From: Mesorhizobium sp. M1D.F.Ca.ET.043.01.1.1
GTDB lineage: Bacteria; Pseudomonadota; Alphaproteobacteria; Rhizobiales; Rhizobiaceae
Direction of reading: 5' to 3'
Length of the DNA: 64,000 nucleotides
Assembly (NCBI RefSeq): GCF_003952385.1
Contig: NZ_CP034444.1
Location: 4,787,001-4,851,000, forward strand
Shown: piece after piece, positions 60,370 to 64,000 of the stretch
Layout: the number at the start of each line of letters is the position of its first letter
How positions within the stretch are numbered: the first letter of the stretch is position 1
Program-made: the position numbers and the translations under genes
Notes under the pieces: generated by a model
Databases searched by the model: none
Told to the model about the DNA's origin: nothing
Seen by the model: only the letters and a program-made list of their open reading frames with translations

Positions 60370-62625
60370 ATGGCGAACCGCAGAGACAGTCGCATCGAAC
60401 CGAGCTTCGAGGGCTCGCCGCGGGCGAAATCCTCCGACGGCTTTTCGGTCAGCGAGGAGGATCGCGTCGTGCCGGCAAATCGCAAATCCGCAGCGAAACG
60501 GAAGTCCGCCAAGGCGAAATCGCGCAACCGCGGCCGCGATCGCAACCGGCGCGGGCTGTTTCCGGTCTTCGGCCGCCTGCTCTACTGGTGCTTCGTGCTC
60601 TGCATCTGGGGCGGCATCGCGGCGGTCGGCATCGTCGTCTATTACGGCGCCAAGATGCCGGCGGCGACCACGTGGTCGATCCCCGACCGGGCGCCCAACA
60701 TCAAGATCGTCTCTGTCGACGGGCAGCTCATCGCCAACAGAGGCATGTCGGGCGGCGAGGCCGTCGGCCTGCATGAAATGTCACCCTATATCCCCGAAGC
60801 CGTCGTCGCCATCGAGGACCGCCGCTTCTATTCGCATTTCGGCATCGACCCGATCGGGCTATCGCGCGCCATGGTCACCAACGTCCTCGGCGGCCATTTC
60901 TCGCAGGGCGGCTCGACGCTGACGCAGCAGCTGGCCAAGAACCTGTTCCTGACGCCGGACCGCACGCTGGAGCGCAAGGTGCAGGAGGTGCTCCTGGCGC
61001 TCTGGCTGGAGCACAAGCACAGCAAGGATCAGATCCTCGAAATGTACCTCAACCGGGTCTATTTCGGTTCCGGCGCCTACGGCGTGGAAGCCGCCTCGCG
61101 GCGTTATTTCGGCAAGAGCGCGCGCGATGTATCGCTGTCGGAGGCAGCCCTTCTCGCCGGCCTGTTGAAGGCGCCGTCCAGGCTCTCGCCGGCGCGCGAT
61201 CCGAAAGCGGCGGAAGAGCGGGCGCAGCTCGTGCTCGCCGCCATGCGCGAGGAAGGCAAGATCGGCGACAAGGAATACAAGATGGCGCTGAGCGCGCCGG
61301 CGACGCGCGCGCCCTCCTACTGGACCGGCTCGGAGAACTATGTCGCCGACACGGTGATGGAAGAACTGCCCGACCTGATCGGCGACGTGCGCGGCGACAT
61401 CGTCATCGACACCACAGTCGACCTCACGTTGCAGAAGCTCGCCGAGCAGTCGATCCGCCGGCTGGTCGACGAGAGCGGCAAGAAGCTCAACGTCACGCAA
61501 GGGGCGCTGGTGTCGATCGACGATTCCGGCGCCGTGCGCGCCATGGTCGGCGGCTACGACTATTCGACCAGCCAGTTCGACCGCGCCTCGGAAGCGCGGC
61601 GCCAGCCGGGCTCGGCCTTCAAGCCTTTCGTCTACATGGCGGCGCTGGAAGCCGGCCGCACGCCGGACAGCGTGCGCAACGACGCGCCGATCAAGATTGG
61701 CAAATGGACACCCGACAATTACGGCGGCAAATATTATGGCAAGGTGACGCTGGCGACCGCGCTGGCCAAGTCGCTCAATTCGGTGGCGGCGCAGCTCACC
61801 ATGGAAGTCGGCCCCGACGCGGTGGTCGAGGCGGCGCACCGCATGGGCATCCAGTCCGACCTGCAGTCGAACACCTCGATCGCGCTCGGCACGTCGGAAG
61901 TGACGCCGCTGGAGCTGACCGCCGCCTATGTGCCTTTCGCCAATGGCGGCTATAAGCCCGACATCCATTTCATCCAGCGCATCACCACGGCCGGCGGCAA
62001 GGTGCTCTACGAGAACAATGGCGGCGGTGCGCCGCGCGTCCTCAAGGCTGATATCGTCGGCATGATGAATTCGATGATGACCGGCACGGTCGAGGTGGGC
62101 ACCGCCAAGAAGGCGGCCTTCGACTGGCCATCGGCCGGCAAGACCGGCACCAGCCAGAATTCGCGCGACGCCTGGTTCGTCGGCTACACCGCCAACCTCA
62201 CCACCGGCGTGTGGTTCGGCAATGACGACGGCAGCCCGATGAAGAAGGTGACCGGCGGCGCCTTGCCGGCGCAGGCCTGGCACGAATTCATGGTCGCGGC
62301 GCATGAGGGCGTGCCGGTGAGGCCGCTGCCCGGCACGTGGAAGTCGACGCCGTCCGATACGATCGTGCCGGACGAGATACCGTCTGCGGATAACGCGCAG
62401 CCGGCGCCGGTGCCGCCAGCAGCCGTTGGCCAGTCTTCCACGCCCGTCGCCCGGGTGCCCGCCCGCCAGGCGCGCCCGGCCCAGACGGTCGATGCCGACG
62501 GCTTCGACATGCCGAGCGACGGCGGCACCACCGCGTCGGTCGGGCATCCGGTGCCGCCCGGCGACGTCGGCGGCCCGAAGAAACGGCGGCAGACCTCGAT
62601 CCTCGACATCCTTGGCGGTGGCTGA
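60370..62625 (+). CDS. Penicillin-binding protein 1A-type bifunctional enzyme
   Basis: A 751-residue class A PBP making and cross-linking peptidoglycan. A basic cytoplasmic N-terminus of about 65 residues leads to a membrane helix (68-92). Glycosyltransferase: catalytic Glu149 in AIEDRRFYSHF and GGSTLTQQLAKN. Transpeptidase: Ser415 in GSAFKPF (S-x-x-K), S468-L-N470 and K591-T-G-T-S. A Pro/Ala/Val-rich tail of about 90 residues ends the chain. All catalytic motifs are intact. A clean terminator follows. Confidence 0.94.
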   Translation: MANRRDSRIEPSFEGSPRAKSSDGFSVSEEDRVVPANRKSAAKRKSAKAKSRNRGRDRNRRGLFPVFGRLLYWCFVLCIWGGIAAVGIVVYYGAKMPAATTWSIPDRAPNIKIVSVDGQLIANRGMSGGEAVGLHEMSPYIPEAVVAIEDRRFYSHFGIDPIGLSRAMVTNVLGGHFSQGGSTLTQQLAKNLFLTPDRTLERKVQEVLLALWLEHKHSKDQILEMYLNRVYFGSGAYGVEAASRRYFGKSARDVSLSEAALLAGLLKAPSRLSPARDPKAAEERAQLVLAAMREEGKIGDKEYKMALSAPATRAPSYWTGSENYVADTVMEELPDLIGDVRGDIVIDTTVDLTLQKLAEQSIRRLVDESGKKLNVTQGALVSIDDSGAVRAMVGGYDYSTSQFDRASEARRQPGSAFKPFVYMAALEAGRTPDSVRNDAPIKIGKWTPDNYGGKYYGKVTLATALAKSLNSVAAQLTMEVGPDAVVEAAHRMGIQSDLQSNTSIALGTSEVTPLELTAAYVPFANGGYKPDIHFIQRITTAGGKVLYENNGGGAPRVLKADIVGMMNSMMTGTVEVGTAKKAAFDWPSAGKTGTSQNSRDAWFVGYTANLTTGVWFGNDDGSPMKKVTGGALPAQAWHEFMVAAHEGVPVRPLPGTWKSTPSDTIVPDEIPSADNAQPAPVPPAAVGQSSTPVARVPARQARPAQTVDADGFDMPSDGGTTASVGHPVPPGDVGGPKKRRQTSILDILGGG

Positions 62626-62628
62626 AGC

Positions 62629-62652
62629 CTGATCCCGCTTTTTCGGGATCAG
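62629..62652 (+). terminator. Terminator after the PBP1A gene
   Basis: CTGATCCCG-CTTTTT-CGGGATCAG, a 9-bp perfect stem 3 nt after the stop, typical of this genome type. Confidence 0.75.
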
Positions 62653-62722
62653 GGTCCAGCCGGCAACTCGCCTCTCGCAATGGCAAGCGCCTTCGGCTAC
62701 ATGTCCGGCCGGAGATCAAGCC

Positions 62723-63472
62723 ATGGCCGAGACCGACACCAGAAAAACCATTGTGCTGACCGGCGCCAGCCGCGGCATCGGCCATGCGACGGTGAAGCGC
62801 TTTTCACGCGAGGGCTGGCGCGTCATCACCTGCTCGCGACAGGCCTTCGCAGAGGATTGTCCGTGGCCGGCCGGCCCGGAGGACCACATCAAGGTCGATC
62901 TCGCCGACCAGGAGGATGTCGGCATCGCCGTCTCGGAAATCCGCCACCGGCTGGAGGCGCATGGCGGGCAGCTCAATGCGCTGGTCAACAATGCCGGCAT
63001 CTCGCCGAAGCTCAAGGACGGCGGCCGGATGAACTCGATCGAGACGCCGATGCATGTCTGGCGCGACGTGTTCCAGGTCAATTTCTTCGCGCCGATCATG
63101 CTGGCGCGCGGCCTGTTCAAGGAGCTTGCCGCGGCCAAGGGTTCGATCGTCAACGTCACCTCGATCGCCGGCACCAGGGTGCATCCGTTCGCCGGCACGG
63201 CCTATGCGACATCGAAAGCGGCGCTGGGCTCGCTGACGCGCGAGATGGCGCATGACTTCGGCCCGCACGGCATCCGCGTCAACGCGATCGCGCCAGGCGA
63301 GATCGACACGGCGATCCTGTCGCCAGGCACCGACAAGATCGTCGAGACGATCCCGCTCAGGCGCCTCGGCGCCACCTCGGAAGTCGCCGACATCATCTTC
63401 TTCCTGTGTACGGGCCAGGCGTCCTACGTGACCGGCTCGGAAATCCACATCAACGGCGGCCAGCACGTCTAA
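62723..63472 (+). CDS. Short-chain dehydrogenase/reductase
   Basis: A 249-residue NAD(P)-dependent oxidoreductase. TGASRGIG at residues 13-20 is the cofactor loop, NNAGIS the conserved strand, Ser in VTSIAG and Tyr and Lys in AYATSKAALG complete the catalytic set, and INGGQHV ends the chain. Classical SDR length. The substrate is unknown. Starts 70 nt after the PBP1A terminator and converges on the oxidoreductase at the window end. Confidence 0.92.
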   Translation: MAETDTRKTIVLTGASRGIGHATVKRFSREGWRVITCSRQAFAEDCPWPAGPEDHIKVDLADQEDVGIAVSEIRHRLEAHGGQLNALVNNAGISPKLKDGGRMNSIETPMHVWRDVFQVNFFAPIMLARGLFKELAAAKGSIVNVTSIAGTRVHPFAGTAYATSKAALGSLTREMAHDFGPHGIRVNAIAPGEIDTAILSPGTDKIVETIPLRRLGATSEVADIIFFLCTGQASYVTGSEIHINGGQHV

Positions 63473-63490
63473 TTCCAAGCCGAGGACCGC

Positions 63491-64000
63491 TCATCCGGTC
63501 ATGGTGAGAACGGCCTTGCCGCTGATGCTGCGCTGTCGCAATGCGTCGAGTGCCTGGCCGATCTCTGTCCACGGTGTAGTCAAAGCCACGCGGGTTTCCA
63601 GCCGGCCGGCCGCGACTAACCCAAGCAGCCAAGCGATGTCGGCGCCGATGGCTGAGCCGGACGTATAGTAGGCAAAGGTCTGAAGCCGCGCCCCCTCGTG
63701 GCCCGGAACGAACTGGCGGAACCCGACCGGCGTCAGCTCGCCGCTGCTCGAACCGAACATGACGATGGTGCCGCCAGGCGCGACGCGTTCGATCGCGTGC
63801 GCGAGGCTTTGCCCGCCGATCGACTCGGTGATCAGCGAGAACGGCCCCTCGGCCTGTTCGATCGTACCGACAACCCGATCGGCGCCCAGCCCACGCAGAT
63901 CCTCGTCGTGCCGCGAGGCGGCGACCGCGGTCACCGACGCGCGCTGCTCACGGGCGACCTGGATCTGGAAACGACCGACCGCGCCGCTTGCACCGGTGAT
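63491..64000 (-). CDS. Quinone oxidoreductase-like MDR protein (partial)
   Basis: The C-terminal 169 residues of a medium-chain dehydrogenase without zinc ligands in the visible part; the gene continues past the window. The Rossmann motif ITGASGAVGRFQIQVAREQ starts at the right edge, followed by GGTIVMFGSSSG. It resembles NADPH:quinone oxidoreductases and zinc-free alcohol dehydrogenases. It converges on the SDR gene with 18 nt between stops. Confidence 0.87.
   Translation of the reverse strand: MTGASGAVGRFQIQVAREQRASVTAVAASRHDEDLRGLGADRVVGTIEQAEGPFSLITESIGGQSLAHAIERVAPGGTIVMFGSSSGELTPVGFRQFVPGHEGARLQTFAYYTSGSAIGADIAWLLGLVAAGRLETRVALTTPWTEIGQALDALRQRSISGKAVLTMTG

Noticed and set aside
60859..62547. 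562-codon minus-strand frame
   Set aside because: Antisense to PBP1A, whose catalytic motifs are all intact.

Overview
The window reads as chromosome of a high-GC alphaproteobacterium of the Hyphomicrobiales, most likely Mesorhizobium or a close relative. The evidence is inference from gene content: many sugar ABC uptake operons with LacI or GntR regulators, a C-P lyase operon carrying a FosX gene of the Mesorhizobium loti type, a rhizobial-type Zur, and a small-RNA locus beside polA that looks like the rhizobial alpha-r9 family. I see no rRNA, tRNA, CRISPR array, intact insertion sequence or prophage.

Layout. 1-3.6 kb: end of an MFS gene, a GFA-family protein, an amidase, a small secreted protein and a 2-hydroxyacid dehydrogenase. 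3.7-10.4 kb: a divergent catabolic locus (FCD regulator, enolase-superfamily enzyme, three TIM-barrel isomerases, a Gfo/Idh/MocA oxidoreductase); two perfect TGGTNNNACCA palindromes sit between the divergent arms, each about 105 nt from a start codon. 10.6-22.7 kb: phosphonate region, almost all leftward: phnG-H-I-fosX-J-K-L-hexapeptide transferase, a 2H phosphoesterase-like gene, then phnC-D-E-E, with phnF divergent from phnG. Both phn units have a Pho-box-like site about 70-80 nt before the first gene, and phnG-phnF also share a nested palindrome. 22.7-31.3 kb: sugar ABC transporter (RbsB/A/C type) with a zinc alcohol dehydrogenase, an aldo/keto reductase, a UxaA-family dehydratase, and an unusual GntR regulator with two winged-helix domains; a near-identical 20-mer precedes the transporter and the dehydratase. 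31.4-34.7 kb: copper locus (DUF2946, PCu(A)C, YcnI, CopC-CopD fusion). 34.7-35.7 kb: low-GC patch with a putative lipoprotein and a gene fragment. 35.8-38.4 kb: gnd, a TetR regulator and a divergent membrane protein. 38.4-47.2 kb: LacI regulator and a divergent sugar ABC operon followed by an isomerase, a Gfo/Idh/MocA oxidoreductase and an aldo/keto reductase, with two matching LacI-type operators. 47.3-54.9 kb: zur, a LysE exporter, polA, a predicted sRNA, an M20 peptidase, RNase D and three small proteins. 54.9-59.1 kb: accessory-looking stretch with a truncated DHFR-family pseudogene, a secreted orphan, a large SPFH protein with repeated beta modules and a VOC protein. 59.1-64 kb: pcm, PBP1A, an SDR enzyme and the end of a quinone-oxidoreductase-like gene.

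How it fits together. The window is dominated by nutrient scavenging. Phosphonates enter through PhnCDE and are opened by the C-P lyase core, probably under PhoB and PhnF. Three separate sugar or sugar-acid loci pair uptake or regulation with oxidoreductase plus isomerase modules. The intergenic spaces hold several short dispersed repeat families, some placed exactly at the 3' ends of genes. Product names come from recognising motifs and family patterns by eye; substrates of the sugar loci cannot be read from sequence alone.
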